Notes under the pieces: model-generated
Seen by the model: only the letters and a program-made list of their open reading frames with translations
Databases searched by the model: none
Told to the model about the DNA's origin: nothing
Made by a program: the position numbers and the translations under genes
Shown: piece after piece, positions 7,871 to 17,193 of the stretch
Position numbering within the stretch: position 1 is the stretch's first letter
How the letters are laid out: every line of letters begins with the position of its first letter
From: Paracoccus sp. S1E-3
Lineage (GTDB): Bacteria; Pseudomonadota; Alphaproteobacteria; Rhodobacterales; Rhodobacteraceae
DNA: 64,000 nt
Reading direction: 5' to 3'
NCBI RefSeq assembly: GCF_013868135.1
Contig: NZ_JACEMU010000007.1
Coordinates: 113,939 to 177,938 of the forward strand

Positions 7871-8498
7871 TCGCGAAGGTGATGAACTGGAGCGACAATT
7901 CGACAGATCGGCGCAGATAACGGCCTCGTTTTCGGCGGAACTGGGCCGGATGCAGCAATCCATGCTGCAAACCAGCCGCGAGGCCGATGCCTTCGCCAAT
8001 GGTGTCGGCGGCGGCCTGAAACGTGCCTTCGACGGCATGATCTTTGATGGCATGAAACTGAACGATGCGCTCAAGGGGATTGCGCGCGGCATGGCTGACA
8101 CCGCGTATGCGATCGCCATGAAGCCGATCAAGGATGCGGTGACAAACGCCATCGCGCAAAGCATCGGCGGGGGCGATGCGGCGGCCTTCGCCAAGGGCAG
8201 CGCTTTTTCGCAAGGCCGTGTCACCGCCTTCGCCAAGGGCGGGGTGGTCAGTCAGCCCACGCATTTCCCGATGCGCAGCGGCACCGGTCTGATGGGCGAG
8301 GCCGGACCCGAGGCGATCATGCCGCTGACGCGCGGCGCGGATGGCCGGTTAGGTGTTGCGGCCTCTGGGTCTGGGGGGCGTCCAGTCAGCGTCAACATCA
8401 CCGTCAACACGCCGGATGTTGCGGGTTTCGCCCGCAGCCAAAGCCAGATTGCCGCCCAGATGGGGCGCATTCTGGCCCGCGGCCAACGCAATCTGTGA
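7848..8498 (+). CDS. GTA tape measure protein (gp11)
   Basis: A 216-residue, very short tail tape measure protein. It has a helical N-terminal half, then KGGVVSQPTHFPMRSGTGLMGEAGPEAIMPLTRGADGRLGV, the module seen at the C-terminus of many lambdoid tape measure proteins, then a beta strand region. Length sets tail length, so a short protein is expected for the small GTA particle. ATG 7848 follows AAGGAGAAGGAAG. Confidence 0.9.
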   Translation: MADKSGFDREGDELERQFDRSAQITASFSAELGRMQQSMLQTSREADAFANGVGGGLKRAFDGMIFDGMKLNDALKGIARGMADTAYAIAMKPIKDAVTNAIAQSIGGGDAAAFAKGSAFSQGRVTAFAKGGVVSQPTHFPMRSGTGLMGEAGPEAIMPLTRGADGRLGVAASGSGGRPVSVNITVNTPDVAGFARSQSQIAAQMGRILARGQRNL

Positions 8499-8504
8499 GG
8501 CGGC

Positions 8505-9134
8505 ATGTTCCACGATATACGATTTCCCGCTACTCTCTCTTTCGGCTCGGTCGGCGGCCCCGAGCGACGCACCGAGATCGTCGCGCTGACAAATGGCTAC
8601 GAGGAGCGCAACACGCCCTGGGCACATTCGCGGCGTCATTACGACGCGGGCCTCGGGCTGCGGGCGCTTGACGACATAGAGGCGCTGATCGCGTTTTTCG
8701 AGGCGCGCTGCGGCCAGCTTCACGGCTTTCGCTGGAAGGATTGGGCGGATTACAAAAGCTGCGCGCCAAGTGGCACCCCGGAATACAGCGATCAGTTGCT
8801 GGGGCACGGTGACAGTGCAACCACGACATTTCAGCTGGTCAAAGCCTATGCCTCGGGTCCGGGGCGTTATCTGCGGCCGATCCGCAAGCCGGTGCGCGGC
8901 TCGGTATTGGTCGGCCTGGGGGGCGAGGAGCAGCGCGAAGGGCTGGAGTTCGAGATCGACTATACCAGCGGGATCATCACCTTCGCCACCGCGCCGGGCC
9001 GGGGGGCGGAGATCACCGCGGGTTTTGAGTTTGACGTGCCGGTGCGCTTCGCGACCGACCGAATCGCGGTTTCGGTCGCGTCCTTCCAGGCGGGGGAAAT
9101 GCCGCAAGTTCCGGTGATTGAGGTGCGCGAATGA
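8505..9134 (+). CDS. GTA distal tail protein, DUF2460 (gp12)
   Basis: A 209-residue DUF2460 (TIGR02217-type) protein. Conserved stretches are the opening FHDIRFP and SFGSVGGPERRTEIVALTNGYEERNTPW, then LIAFFEARCGQLHGFRWKDWADYKS and the late DYTSGIITF. In RcGTA it forms the distal tail ring linking tube to baseplate. The stop overlaps the next start. Confidence 0.92.
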   Translation: MFHDIRFPATLSFGSVGGPERRTEIVALTNGYEERNTPWAHSRRHYDAGLGLRALDDIEALIAFFEARCGQLHGFRWKDWADYKSCAPSGTPEYSDQLLGHGDSATTTFQLVKAYASGPGRYLRPIRKPVRGSVLVGLGGEEQREGLEFEIDYTSGIITFATAPGRGAEITAGFEFDVPVRFATDRIAVSVASFQAGEMPQVPVIEVRE

Positions 9135-10000
9135 CCACGACGTATATCGCGCGCGCATGGGCGATTACACGCCGCGACGGCCTGATGCTGGGCTTTACGG
9201 ACCATGATAGCGAGCTGACCTTCGCCGGCATCCGTTTTCGTCCCGATGCAGGGATGATCGCGCATGCGGTGGTTCAGGGAGCCGGCCTCTCGGTCGATAA
9301 TACCGAGGCGATTGGCGCGCTGTCCGATGGCGCCATCGAGGAGCGCGACATCATCGCCGGACGCTGGGATGGGGCAGAACTGCGGCAATGGGAAGTCGAC
9401 TGGTCCGATCCCGCCCAACATCGCCTGATCTTTCGCGGTCACTTGGGCGAAGTCACACGGGCGGGGGGGGCGTTCAAAGCCGAATTGCGCGGGTTGTCCG
9501 AACCGTTGAACCAGCCGGTCGGAAGGGTTTTTCACCCGCGATGCAGCGCGATCCTGGGAGATGCAGCCTGCAAAGTGAACATGAACCGGCCCGGCTTGTT
9601 CGGCGAGGCCGCCATTACCTCGGTCGAGGGAGGGAGCTTTCAGCTGGCGGGGCTGGCGGGCTTCGATGATCGCTGGTTTGAGCGGGGTCGCCTGATGGTG
9701 ATTTCCGGGGCAGCTGTGGATATTGGCGGCCACATCAAGAATGATCGGGCAACGCCGAATGGTGGGCGCGAGGTCGATCTGTGGACGCAGACCGCGATGA
9801 TGCCCGCTGTCGGCGACCGGGTCAGGCTATATGCGGGCTGCGATAAATCGGTGGCTACCTGTCGGCTGAAGTTCCGAAACTTCCTGAATTTTCGTGGCTT
9901 TCCGCATCTGCCGCAGGAGGACTGGCTGATGGCGCCGGGCAAGGACATTCCGCGCTCGGGCACGTTCAAACCGTTTGGGGAGTTGGGTGATAATGGTTGA
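9131..10000 (+). CDS. GTA tail hub protein, DUF2163 (gp13)
   Basis: A 289-residue protein with an N-terminal DUF2163 domain (residues about 1-160, including DGLMLGFTDHDSELTFAG) and a C-terminal phage BR0599-type domain (about 200-280). Two of its cysteines lie in YAGCDKSVATCRLKF; RcGTA hub proteins carry an Fe-S cluster, and these Cys residues plus those in HPRCSAILGDAACKV are the likely ligands (inference). ATGA overlap with gp12. Confidence 0.9.
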   Translation: MTTTYIARAWAITRRDGLMLGFTDHDSELTFAGIRFRPDAGMIAHAVVQGAGLSVDNTEAIGALSDGAIEERDIIAGRWDGAELRQWEVDWSDPAQHRLIFRGHLGEVTRAGGAFKAELRGLSEPLNQPVGRVFHPRCSAILGDAACKVNMNRPGLFGEAAITSVEGGSFQLAGLAGFDDRWFERGRLMVISGAAVDIGGHIKNDRATPNGGREVDLWTQTAMMPAVGDRVRLYAGCDKSVATCRLKFRNFLNFRGFPHLPQEDWLMAPGKDIPRSGTFKPFGELGDNG

Positions 10001-10424
10001 TCGGGGTGCTGAAGTCCTGCGTATCGCCCGTGGCTGGATCGGAACGCCTTACTTCCATCAGGGCGCCTCGGCCGGGGTCGGGACCGATTGCCTCGGCCTG
10101 ATCCGCGGGATCTGGCGCGAGCTTTATAGCGCCGAACCCGAGGAGGCCCCGGCATATACGCCCGATTGGGGCGAATATGGCCCATCCGAAATCCTGCTGG
10201 CGGGGGCGCAACGCCATCTGCTGCCCGATGACGGGGGCGAGCGGATCGGGCAGGTCCTGCTGTTTCGGATGCGGCCGGGCGCAATCGCAAAACATCTGGG
10301 CGTGGTATCGGCGGTGGGGCAATCCGCCGCCTTCATTCATGCCTATGACCGCCATGGCGTCACCGAAAGTCCGCTTTCGGCGCCCTGGCGACAGCGGATC
10401 GCCGCGCGTTTCCGTTTTCCCTGA
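9993..10424 (+). CDS. GTA NlpC/P60 cell-wall peptidase (gp14)
   Basis: A 143-residue phage-type NlpC/P60 cysteine peptidase that opens the peptidoglycan during DNA delivery. The catalytic cysteine is in GTDCLGL (about residue 33), with histidines in AKHLGV (about 101) and FIHAYD (about 116). ATG 9993 overlaps the end of gp13 in another frame. Confidence 0.93.
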   Translation: MVDRGAEVLRIARGWIGTPYFHQGASAGVGTDCLGLIRGIWRELYSAEPEEAPAYTPDWGEYGPSEILLAGAQRHLLPDDGGERIGQVLLFRMRPGAIAKHLGVVSAVGQSAAFIHAYDRHGVTESPLSAPWRQRIAARFRFP

Positions 10425-10438
10425 AAGAGGAGAAATTC

Positions 10439-13400
10439 ATGGCCACCATCGTCTTGTCTGCCGTGGGCGCCTCGATCGGCGCGGGATTCGGCGGGACCAT
10501 CATGGGCTTGGGCGGTGCCGTCATCGGGCGCGCCATTGGTGCCACGGTTGGGCGTATGATCGACCAGCGTCTGCTGGGCGCAGGCGCGCAAGCAGTGGAG
10601 ACCGGGCGCATCGACCGGCTACGGCTTCAGACCACGGGCGAGGGTGTTTCGATTCCCCGCCTTTGGGGACAGATGCGTATTCCGGGCCATGTGATCTGGG
10701 CTGCCCCTTTGACTGAAGTGAGTTCGCGCCAAGGCGGCGGGAAGGGGACCGGACCACGGGTCACCAATATCTCGTATCGTCTGAGCTTTGCAATTGCGCT
10801 GTGCGAGGGGCCGATTCTGGGAGTTGGCCGGGTTTGGGCCGATGGCGAGGAAGTGTCGCCCGCCGATCTCAACATGCGCGTCTATACGGGCGGCGACGAC
10901 CAATTGGCCGATCCCTGCATCGCCGCGCATGAGGGGGCCGCCGCGCCCGCCTATCGCGGCACGGCCTATGTGGTGATTGAGGAGTTGAACCTGGAGCCGT
11001 GGGGCAACCGCATGCCGCAGCTGAGCTTCGAGGTGACTTGCGCGGCGCGTACAGGCGGAGGGCTTTGCGACCAGATTGAAGCCGTCGCCATGATCCCCGG
11101 CACCGGCGAGTATTCGCTGGCGACCACGGCGGTCAGCTATGACCTCGGCTTCGGCGAGGCGACGCCGGCCAACAGCGCCACGATGCTGGCGCCAACCGAT
11201 TTCACCGCCTCAATGGATATTCTGGGGCGCGAATTGCCGCGCGTCGGATCGGTTTCGCTGGTGGTTTCATGGTTTGGCGATGACCTCCGCGTCGGGCATT
11301 GCAGTCTGCGTCCGAAGGTCGAGGACGCCGGTCGGGACGGTGATCAGATGGGCTGGCGTGCGGGCGGCATCGGTCGCGCCGCTGCGCAGGAAGTCGCGCG
11401 CAAGGATGGCCGTCCGATCTATGGCGGCACACCGGCCGACGGCTCGGTAATCGAAGCCTTGCGCGCCATTACCAATTCCGGGCGCAAGGCGGTATTCTAT
11501 CCCTTTATCTTGATGGAGCAACTTGCGGGCAACGGCCGCCCGGATCCCTGGTCGGGGGCTGAACATCAGCCCGTCATGCCCTGGCGCGGCCGCATCACCG
11601 CCGAGATCGCGCCCGGTCGTGATGGTAGCCCTGATGGCACCGCAGCCAACGTGTGGCATGTCAGGAGCTTTTTCGGCGCCGCCGCTCAAACGGATTTCGC
11701 CGTGGAGGATGGCCGCGTGAACTATACCGGCCCCGAGGAGTGGAGCTATCGCCGCTTCATCCTGCATTATGCGCATCTCTGTGCGCTGGCAGGCGGCGTT
11801 GATACCTTCCTGATCGGTTCCGAAATGGTCGGTCTGACCCAGCTGCGCGGTCCGCAGAACAGCTTTCCAGCGGTGGAGGAATTGCGCCGGCTTGCCGCCG
11901 ATGTTCGGGCGATCCTCGGGCCCGAGGTCAAGCTCAGCTATGCGTCGGACTGGTCGGAATATTTCGGCTATCACCCGGGCGGAGGGGAAGTTTTTTTTCA
12001 CCTCGACCCGCTTTGGGCCGACCCGAACATCAATTTCGTCGGCATCGACAATTACATGCCGCTTTCAGATTGGCGCGAGGGCGAGGCGCATCTGGACGCC
12101 GATTGGCGCCGCATCGACGCGCATGGCTATCTGGAATCGCAGGTGGCCGGTGGTGAAGGTTACGATTGGTATTATGCCGATCTAGCCCACCGCGACGCCC
12201 AAATCCGAACGCCGATCACCGATGGCGCGTATGACGAACCGTGGATCTGGCGTTACAAGGACCTGGCGAATTGGTGGGAAAATCGCCACCATGACCGTCC
12301 GGGCGGCGCTCGGGCGGGGCACGCATCACCCTGGGTGCCGCGCTCGAAGCCTATCTGGTTCACCGAGATGGGCTGCGCGGCTCTGGACAAGGGGACCAAC
12401 CAGCCGAACAAATTCCTCGATGCGCTGAGTTCGGAATCGCAACTGCCGCATTACTCGACGGGGCGGCGCGATGATGCGACGCAGGCGGCCTATATCCGGG
12501 CGATGACGCGTTACTGGGGCGATCCGGCGAACAACCCCATCGGCAGCTATGGGGGGCGCATGATCGATATGTCGCGCGCTCATGTCTGGTGTTGGGACGC
12601 GCGACCATTCCCCGCTTTTCCCGGGCGGGAAGACCTATGGTCGGACGGCCCGGCATGGGATCGCGGCCATTGGCTGAATGGTCGCGCAGGCGCGGTGCCG
12701 CTGGCATCGGTGGTGGCGGATATCTGCGCGGCGGCAGGGGTCATCTCGTTTGATGTCTCGGGGCTTTCGGGGGTCGTGCGCGGCTATCTGGCGGCTGCGG
12801 GGGAAACACCGCGCCAGTCCCTGCAGCCGCTGATGCTGGCCTATGGCTTTGATGCGGTCGAGCGCGAAGGGATGCTGCGCTTCGTCATGCGTGACGGCCG
12901 CGTCACCGCCGCTGTCAGCGAACCGGAACTGGCCGAGCAGGAGGATGGCGCTCATGAAACCGCGCGCGCGGCCGAGGCCGAAATGACCGGCCGATTGCGG
13001 CTGACCCATGTGGCCATCGGTGATGCCTATCCGACCTCGACCGTCGAAGCGTCCTTGCCGAATGACGCCTCGGCTGCGGTATCTGACAGTGAAATCCCGC
13101 TGTTGATGACCGTGCCCGAGGCGCGCGCCACCGTCGAGCGATGGCTGGCGGAGTCGCAACTGGCCCGCGATACTATCCGGTTTCGGCTTCCCCCGTCCCT
13201 GGGCAGCCTTGGGCCGGGGGACGTGATTTCCCTGACCCGCCGCGGCGACAGCGCGCCCAGGCGCTGGCGCATCGATCGGGTCGAGCGAGCTGGTGCGGTA
13301 ACCGTTGACGCGGTGATGACCGAGCCGGGGATCTATCGCCCTGCCGATTTTCTGGAAGGCGGTATCAGCGTGCCCCGTTATCGGCCTCCCATGCCGGTCT

Positions 13401-14302
13401 GGCCTATCATCATGGACCTGCCGTTGATGTGTGGGAGCGAGGTGCCGCATGCGCCGCATCTGGCCGTGGCGGCGAATCCGTGGCCCGGCTCGGTCGCGGT
13501 CTTCGGATCGGCCAGCGAGGACAGCGACTTTGCGTTGAACGTGACGCTGCCGCGCGGGGCGATGATCGGAGTGACCGAAACGGCGCTGAGCCATGCACGT
13601 GCCGGGCTGATTGACCGCGGAGCCGGGCTTCGCGTCAGTTTCGGTTCGGGCGCCTTGGCGAACGTGTCGATGCAACAGCTGCTGCAAGGGGCAAACCTGG
13701 TCGCAATCGGGGATGGTACGAACGAGAATTGGGAAATATTCCAGTTCGGACGGGTCGAGCAGTTGTCTCAGCGGTTATGGGTGCTGCATGACCGCCTGCG
13801 AGGCCAGTTCGGCACCGATGCCTTCATTCCGGCGGAATGGCCAGCGGGATCCAAGGTGGTTCTGCTGGACGGGGCCCCAAAGCAGTTGGCGTTGGATCCG
13901 GTGACGCTGGGTCAGCGGCGATATTGGCGCATCGGACCCGCGCTGCGGGCGCCGGACGATCCAAGCTATCGTCTTCGTGTCTCGGCAACCAAGGGCGCAG
14001 GCTTGCGGCCGCTATCGCCATGCCATCTGCAGTTGTCCGGCGACCGTCTGACATGGATACGTCGGACGCGGCTTTCGGGAGATCGCTGGGATCTGCGTGA
14101 GGTGCCCTTGGCTGAAGCGCGCGAGGCATATCTCGTGCGTGTCAGTGCCGCGGGCGTGATGCGTGAGTTCGAGGTGACCAAGCCAGAACTCATTTTGCCG
14201 CAAGACGTGCTGACCAACCTGGGCCAGGGCGGACCGACAATCTCGGTCGCCCAAATCTCCGACGAATACGGCCCCGGCCCTTCAATTACCAGGAGCTTCT
14301 GA
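10439..14302 (+). CDS. GTA megatron / host-specificity protein (gp15)
   Basis: A 1287-residue baseplate protein. Residues about 1-45 are a glycine-zipper-like helix (GASIGAGFGGTIMGLGG). A glycoside hydrolase TIM-barrel-like domain spans roughly 380-720, including FLIGSEMVGL, the WFTEMGCAALDKG acidic motif and HVWCWDARPFPAFP. A phage-tail-3 type domain follows, then beta-rich C-terminal repeats. In RcGTA this protein penetrates the envelope and binds sugars. AAAGAGGAG precedes the ATG. The gene is intact, with no frameshift, which argues for a functional particle. Confidence 0.94.
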   Translation: MATIVLSAVGASIGAGFGGTIMGLGGAVIGRAIGATVGRMIDQRLLGAGAQAVETGRIDRLRLQTTGEGVSIPRLWGQMRIPGHVIWAAPLTEVSSRQGGGKGTGPRVTNISYRLSFAIALCEGPILGVGRVWADGEEVSPADLNMRVYTGGDDQLADPCIAAHEGAAAPAYRGTAYVVIEELNLEPWGNRMPQLSFEVTCAARTGGGLCDQIEAVAMIPGTGEYSLATTAVSYDLGFGEATPANSATMLAPTDFTASMDILGRELPRVGSVSLVVSWFGDDLRVGHCSLRPKVEDAGRDGDQMGWRAGGIGRAAAQEVARKDGRPIYGGTPADGSVIEALRAITNSGRKAVFYPFILMEQLAGNGRPDPWSGAEHQPVMPWRGRITAEIAPGRDGSPDGTAANVWHVRSFFGAAAQTDFAVEDGRVNYTGPEEWSYRRFILHYAHLCALAGGVDTFLIGSEMVGLTQLRGPQNSFPAVEELRRLAADVRAILGPEVKLSYASDWSEYFGYHPGGGEVFFHLDPLWADPNINFVGIDNYMPLSDWREGEAHLDADWRRIDAHGYLESQVAGGEGYDWYYADLAHRDAQIRTPITDGAYDEPWIWRYKDLANWWENRHHDRPGGARAGHASPWVPRSKPIWFTEMGCAALDKGTNQPNKFLDALSSESQLPHYSTGRRDDATQAAYIRAMTRYWGDPANNPIGSYGGRMIDMSRAHVWCWDARPFPAFPGREDLWSDGPAWDRGHWLNGRAGAVPLASVVADICAAAGVISFDVSGLSGVVRGYLAAAGETPRQSLQPLMLAYGFDAVEREGMLRFVMRDGRVTAAVSEPELAEQEDGAHETARAAEAEMTGRLRLTHVAIGDAYPTSTVEASLPNDASAAVSDSEIPLLMTVPEARATVERWLAESQLARDTIRFRLPPSLGSLGPGDVISLTRRGDSAPRRWRIDRVERAGAVTVDAVMTEPGIYRPADFLEGGISVPRYRPPMPVWPIIMDLPLMCGSEVPHAPHLAVAANPWPGSVAVFGSASEDSDFALNVTLPRGAMIGVTETALSHARAGLIDRGAGLRVSFGSGALANVSMQQLLQGANLVAIGDGTNENWEIFQFGRVEQLSQRLWVLHDRLRGQFGTDAFIPAEWPAGSKVVLLDGAPKQLALDPVTLGQRRYWRIGPALRAPDDPSYRLRVSATKGAGLRPLSPCHLQLSGDRLTWIRRTRLSGDRWDLREVPLAEAREAYLVRVSAAGVMREFEVTKPELILPQDVLTNLGQGGPTISVAQISDEYGPGPSITRSF

Positions 14303-15015
14303 TGATCGATCAAATCACCTCTCGCCTGTCGTTGCCGTTGGTCCAAGCGGCGCAGGCGCAAAAGCATGTCACCGTAAACGAGTCGCTTGCGCGACTTGAC
14401 GGTCTGGTGAATCTGGTGCTGTCCAGCCTTTATCGCAACACGCCGCCAGCCGCGGTCGTCGATGGCGCTTGTTATGCTGTTCCGCCCGGCGCTACTGATG
14501 CCTGGGCCGGGCAGGCGGGGCGGATCGCCATCGGCAGCAATGGTGGCTGGGTTTTTGCCGAATCCCATGCGGGGATGAAGGCATTTGTGACCGATATCGG
14601 CGTTAATGCCGTATTCGACGGCAATATCTGGGTTGAGGGTGCGCTGACACTGGGCGGCTTCGGGTCGGCACTGGTTGCACGTACCGCTGAAGTCGAGGTG
14701 ATACTGACTGCCGGAAACAGCGTGACGACCGATCTGTACATCCCCAATTCGGCAATGGTGATCGGTGCGACCGCACGTGTCACCGAGGCGATGACCGGCA
14801 CGTTGACCAGTTGGCGGATGGGGACGGACGGGGCGCTTGACCGCTTCGGTTCGGGGTTGGGTACCCAGGAAGGCTCGTGGGCACGCGGGATGCTGTCACA
14901 ACCATTCACCTATTGGACCCCGACGCCGATTATCCTGTCGGCGACGGGAGGTGAATTCGCTTCGGGACGGCTGCGCGTTGCGGCCCATTGGCTTGAGCTG
15001 ACCACGCCGCGCTGA
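14302..15015 (+). CDS. DUF2793 tail fibre-like protein
   Basis: A 237-residue protein starting by TGATG overlap with gp15. The N-terminal third has the DUF2793 signature (LSLPLVQAAQAQKHVTVNESLARLDGLV). The rest is beta-rich and polar (LTAGNSVTTDLYIPNSAMVIGATARVTEAMTG). In R. capsulatus a DUF2793 protein encoded away from the main cluster is a GTA tail fibre; here the gene is fused into the operon. It probably decorates the baseplate and sets host range. Confidence 0.85.
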   Translation: MIDQITSRLSLPLVQAAQAQKHVTVNESLARLDGLVNLVLSSLYRNTPPAAVVDGACYAVPPGATDAWAGQAGRIAIGSNGGWVFAESHAGMKAFVTDIGVNAVFDGNIWVEGALTLGGFGSALVARTAEVEVILTAGNSVTTDLYIPNSAMVIGATARVTEAMTGTLTSWRMGTDGALDRFGSGLGTQEGSWARGMLSQPFTYWTPTPIILSATGGEFASGRLRVAAHWLELTTPR

Positions 15016-15067
15016 CGGGTTCCCTGCGCGCCTCCTTTGCGCTAGTTTCTGCAGAAAGGAGGTGGCC

Positions 15068-15913
15068 ATGAACAGCCCCGCTATACCATTGACCACCGTT
15101 GCGGCGCCTGTGGGTGGCGCAGCGCTTTGGCAGCAGATCTGCGCTGAGGCACGTGATGCGATCAAGACCGAGCCTCTGCTGGGTGCCTTGATCCATGCCG
15201 GCCTTTTGCATCACGAAAACTTGCAATCGGCGCTGGCGTATCGCTTTGCGATGAAGCTGTCGTCGGGCGAGATGTCCGAACAGCTCCTGCGCGAAATTGC
15301 CGATACGGCTTATGCCGCGCGACCCGAGTTGATCGCTGCGGCCGAGGCCGACCTGCGCGCCGTCTATGAGCGTGACCCGGCAACGCATCGTCTGTTGCAG
15401 CCGCTGTTGTTCTTCAAGGGCTTTCAGGCGCTCCAGGCCTATCGGATCGGCCATTGGCTTTGGACCGAGGGCAGGCGGGACATGGCCTATTTCGTCCAGA
15501 TGCGTTGTTCGGAAGCCTTTGGTGTGGACATTCATCCGGCTGCGCGTGTGGGCAAGGGGATCATGATGGACCACGCCCATTCCATTGTTATCGGTGAAAC
15601 GGCGGTGGTCGGGGATAATGTCTCCATGTTGCACTCGGTCACGCTTGGCGGGACCGGCAAGGCCGATGGCGACCGCCACCCGAAGATCGGCAATGGCGTG
15701 TTGATCGGTGCTGGGGCAAAGGTGCTGGGCAATATTACAGTGGGGCGCTGCAGCCGCATCGCGGCTGGCTCCGTCGTCTTGAACGACGTGCCGCCCTGCA
15801 AGACGGTCGCCGGAGTCCCCGCCCATATCGTTGGCGATGCCGGTTGTACCGATCCCGCATTCGCCATGGATCACCTGATCGACGTTACCGAGGTGGAGGC
15901 GGGGGGGGCCTAA
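15068..15913 (+). CDS. cysE: Serine O-acetyltransferase
   Basis: A 281-residue CysE: acetyl-CoA plus L-serine to O-acetylserine, the entry to cysteine synthesis. It has an N-terminal helical SATase domain (about 20-150; WQQICAEARDAIKTEPLLGALIHAGLL) and a left-handed beta-helix of hexapeptide repeats (about 155-270; GVDIHPAARVGKGIMMDHAHSIVIGE). The catalytic histidines lie in MMDHAH and the LHSVTLGG loop. ATG 15068 has AAAGGAGG at ideal spacing. It lies directly after the GTA cluster but has its own ribosome binding site. Its last 4 bases overlap the convergent sirtuin gene. Confidence 0.95.
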   Translation: MNSPAIPLTTVAAPVGGAALWQQICAEARDAIKTEPLLGALIHAGLLHHENLQSALAYRFAMKLSSGEMSEQLLREIADTAYAARPELIAAAEADLRAVYERDPATHRLLQPLLFFKGFQALQAYRIGHWLWTEGRRDMAYFVQMRCSEAFGVDIHPAARVGKGIMMDHAHSIVIGETAVVGDNVSMLHSVTLGGTGKADGDRHPKIGNGVLIGAGAKVLGNITVGRCSRIAAGSVVLNDVPPCKTVAGVPAHIVGDAGCTDPAFAMDHLIDVTEVEAGGA

Positions 15914-16587
15914 CCCAGCCGTCCTACCCACTCCGGTACGATCTGCGTTGCCGGCCCGATCAAATGCTCATGGAAATCGCGACTGACAGCGGACCGGTCA
16001 AGGTTCAGTTCCACGCAATGCGCGCCGCTGCGGCGCGCCTGATGGCCGAAACCGGCTGCGGGATATACCTGGCCTGAGGTGCCGATGGCGGCAAAGATCT
16101 CGGCCTGTTGGATCGCCTCCCATATCTGTTCCATATGATAGGGCATTTCGCCGAACCAGACGATATCGGGACGCGCAGCGGCAGTGCCGCATGCGGGGCA
16201 GAGCGTTTTCCTGTCTGTCTCCATCGGGCTGGGCCAGCGATGGCCGCAGGAGGCGCAGAGCGAACTGGCCAATTCCCCATGCATGTGAATGACGTTGGAG
16301 GAGCCGCCGCGTTCGTGCAGATCGTCAACATTCTGCGTGACCAAGGTCAACTCGTGTCGTGCCGCCAGATCCGCCAATGCGCGATGGGCGGCGTTGGGCT
16401 CGGCCTGGGCAGTAGCGGCGCGGCGGGCGTTATAGAAGCGGTGGACCAAGGCCGGGTCGCGTATGAAGGCTTCGGGCGTGGCGACATCCTCGATCCGATG
16501 GTCTTCCCACAACCCGTCTTCCGCGCGAAATGTGCGCAAGCCGCTTTCGGCCGAAATTCCCGCGCCGGTGAGGACAACGATGCGCAT
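15910..16587 (-). CDS. cobB: NAD-dependent protein deacylase (sirtuin)
   Basis: A 225-residue Sir2 enzyme removing acyl groups from lysine with NAD+. The NAD site is GAGISAESG (about 8-16), TQNVDDLHERGG is at about 84-95, and the catalytic histidine is in HMHGEL (about 103). The zinc cysteines are at about 111, 114, 130 and 133. Tyr52 and Arg55 (FYNARR) match the class III Y-x-x-R pair linked to desuccinylation, so it may act on acidic acyl groups. The stop overlaps the stop of cysE from the opposite side by 4 bases. Confidence 0.93.
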   Translation of the reverse strand: MRIVVLTGAGISAESGLRTFRAEDGLWEDHRIEDVATPEAFIRDPALVHRFYNARRAATAQAEPNAAHRALADLAARHELTLVTQNVDDLHERGGSSNVIHMHGELASSLCASCGHRWPSPMETDRKTLCPACGTAAARPDIVWFGEMPYHMEQIWEAIQQAEIFAAIGTSGQVYPAAGFGHQARRSGAHCVELNLDRSAVSRDFHEHLIGPATQIVPEWVGRLG

Positions 16588-16887
16588 TCAGCGACAATAG
16601 GCCTCGGCCGTGCCAGCGAAGGCCTTGTAGCGTGCCCAGAATGCGTTGTCGGCGTCGCGTTTGGACATGCGGACGACTTGTGCCTTGTGCGGATCGCGGA
16701 AGAACGAGGCGGCCAGCCGCTGATCCGAGCGTGACAGCGTCTGGTTCGCGACCTGCTGGACGCAGCTGCACAGCGCCGGCTGGCGCGCGCCACGTTCGGA
16801 CCGGACGCAGGCGCTGTCGATGGGCCCAGCTATGGCTAATGGCGTAGTCAGAATCACCGCAGCTGCGGCGATAAGAATGCGATTCAT
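16588..16887 (-). CDS. Small secreted protein, unknown function
   Basis: A 99-residue protein with a clear signal peptide (MNRILIAAAAVILTTPLAIAG). The mature part has four cysteines (CVRSERGARQPALCSC and a final C), probably disulfide-bonded in the periplasm, and a basic C-terminal helix. GAGGAGACAG precedes the ATG at 16887; the frame is open further upstream but that part is not protein-like. It ends one base before the start of cobB, so the two probably share a transcript. Function unknown. Confidence 0.8.
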   Translation of the reverse strand: MNRILIAAAAVILTTPLAIAGPIDSACVRSERGARQPALCSCVQQVANQTLSRSDQRLAASFFRDPHKAQVVRMSKRDADNAFWARYKAFAGTAEAYCR

Positions 16888-17045
16888 CTCTGTCTCCTCG
16901 GGTCTGCCTGATGCCTTGTCGGCTTGTTGGGGGCTGGCATTGCCACGCTCCTGTCCACAAAATCTAGCAAGAATTTCGATCTCGCTCAATATTTTGCTGT
17001 GTGCAGGCGTCGCGCCTGTGGCGGGGACGGACCCAATATCTGGTG

Positions 17046-17156
17046 TCACGCAGGGTGGGGTGTGAAGCCTGCCTGACGAATCACGTCATGGGCCCGAACG
17101 TGGTCGAGCCTATCCACAATGACCACCCGCCGATCGAGGTCGATCGGTTTCTCCAT
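17046..17156 (-). CDS. Possible 36-residue ORF or gene remnant downstream of ade
   Basis: Just after the adenine deaminase stop codon, in a different frame, the minus strand reads protein-like codons (MEKPIDLDRRVVIVDRLDHV, then RAHDVIRQAGF) to a TGA at 17046. The frame extends upstream as far as a TGA at the end of ade without another ATG or GTG. It has no clear ribosome binding site. It could be a small protein or the C-terminal remnant of a lost gene. The flanking stretch 16888-17045 shows nothing else I can assign. Confidence 0.25.
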   Translation of the reverse strand: MEKPIDLDRRVVIVDRLDHVRAHDVIRQAGFTPHPA

Positions 17157-17193
17157 GATGGGGATCTGGTCGAACGGCGATCCCGTTGCGGTG

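Noticed and set aside
472..15015. An active temperate prophage
   Set aside because: No integrase, repressor, replication, holin or attachment sites. The gene order is that of a GTA.
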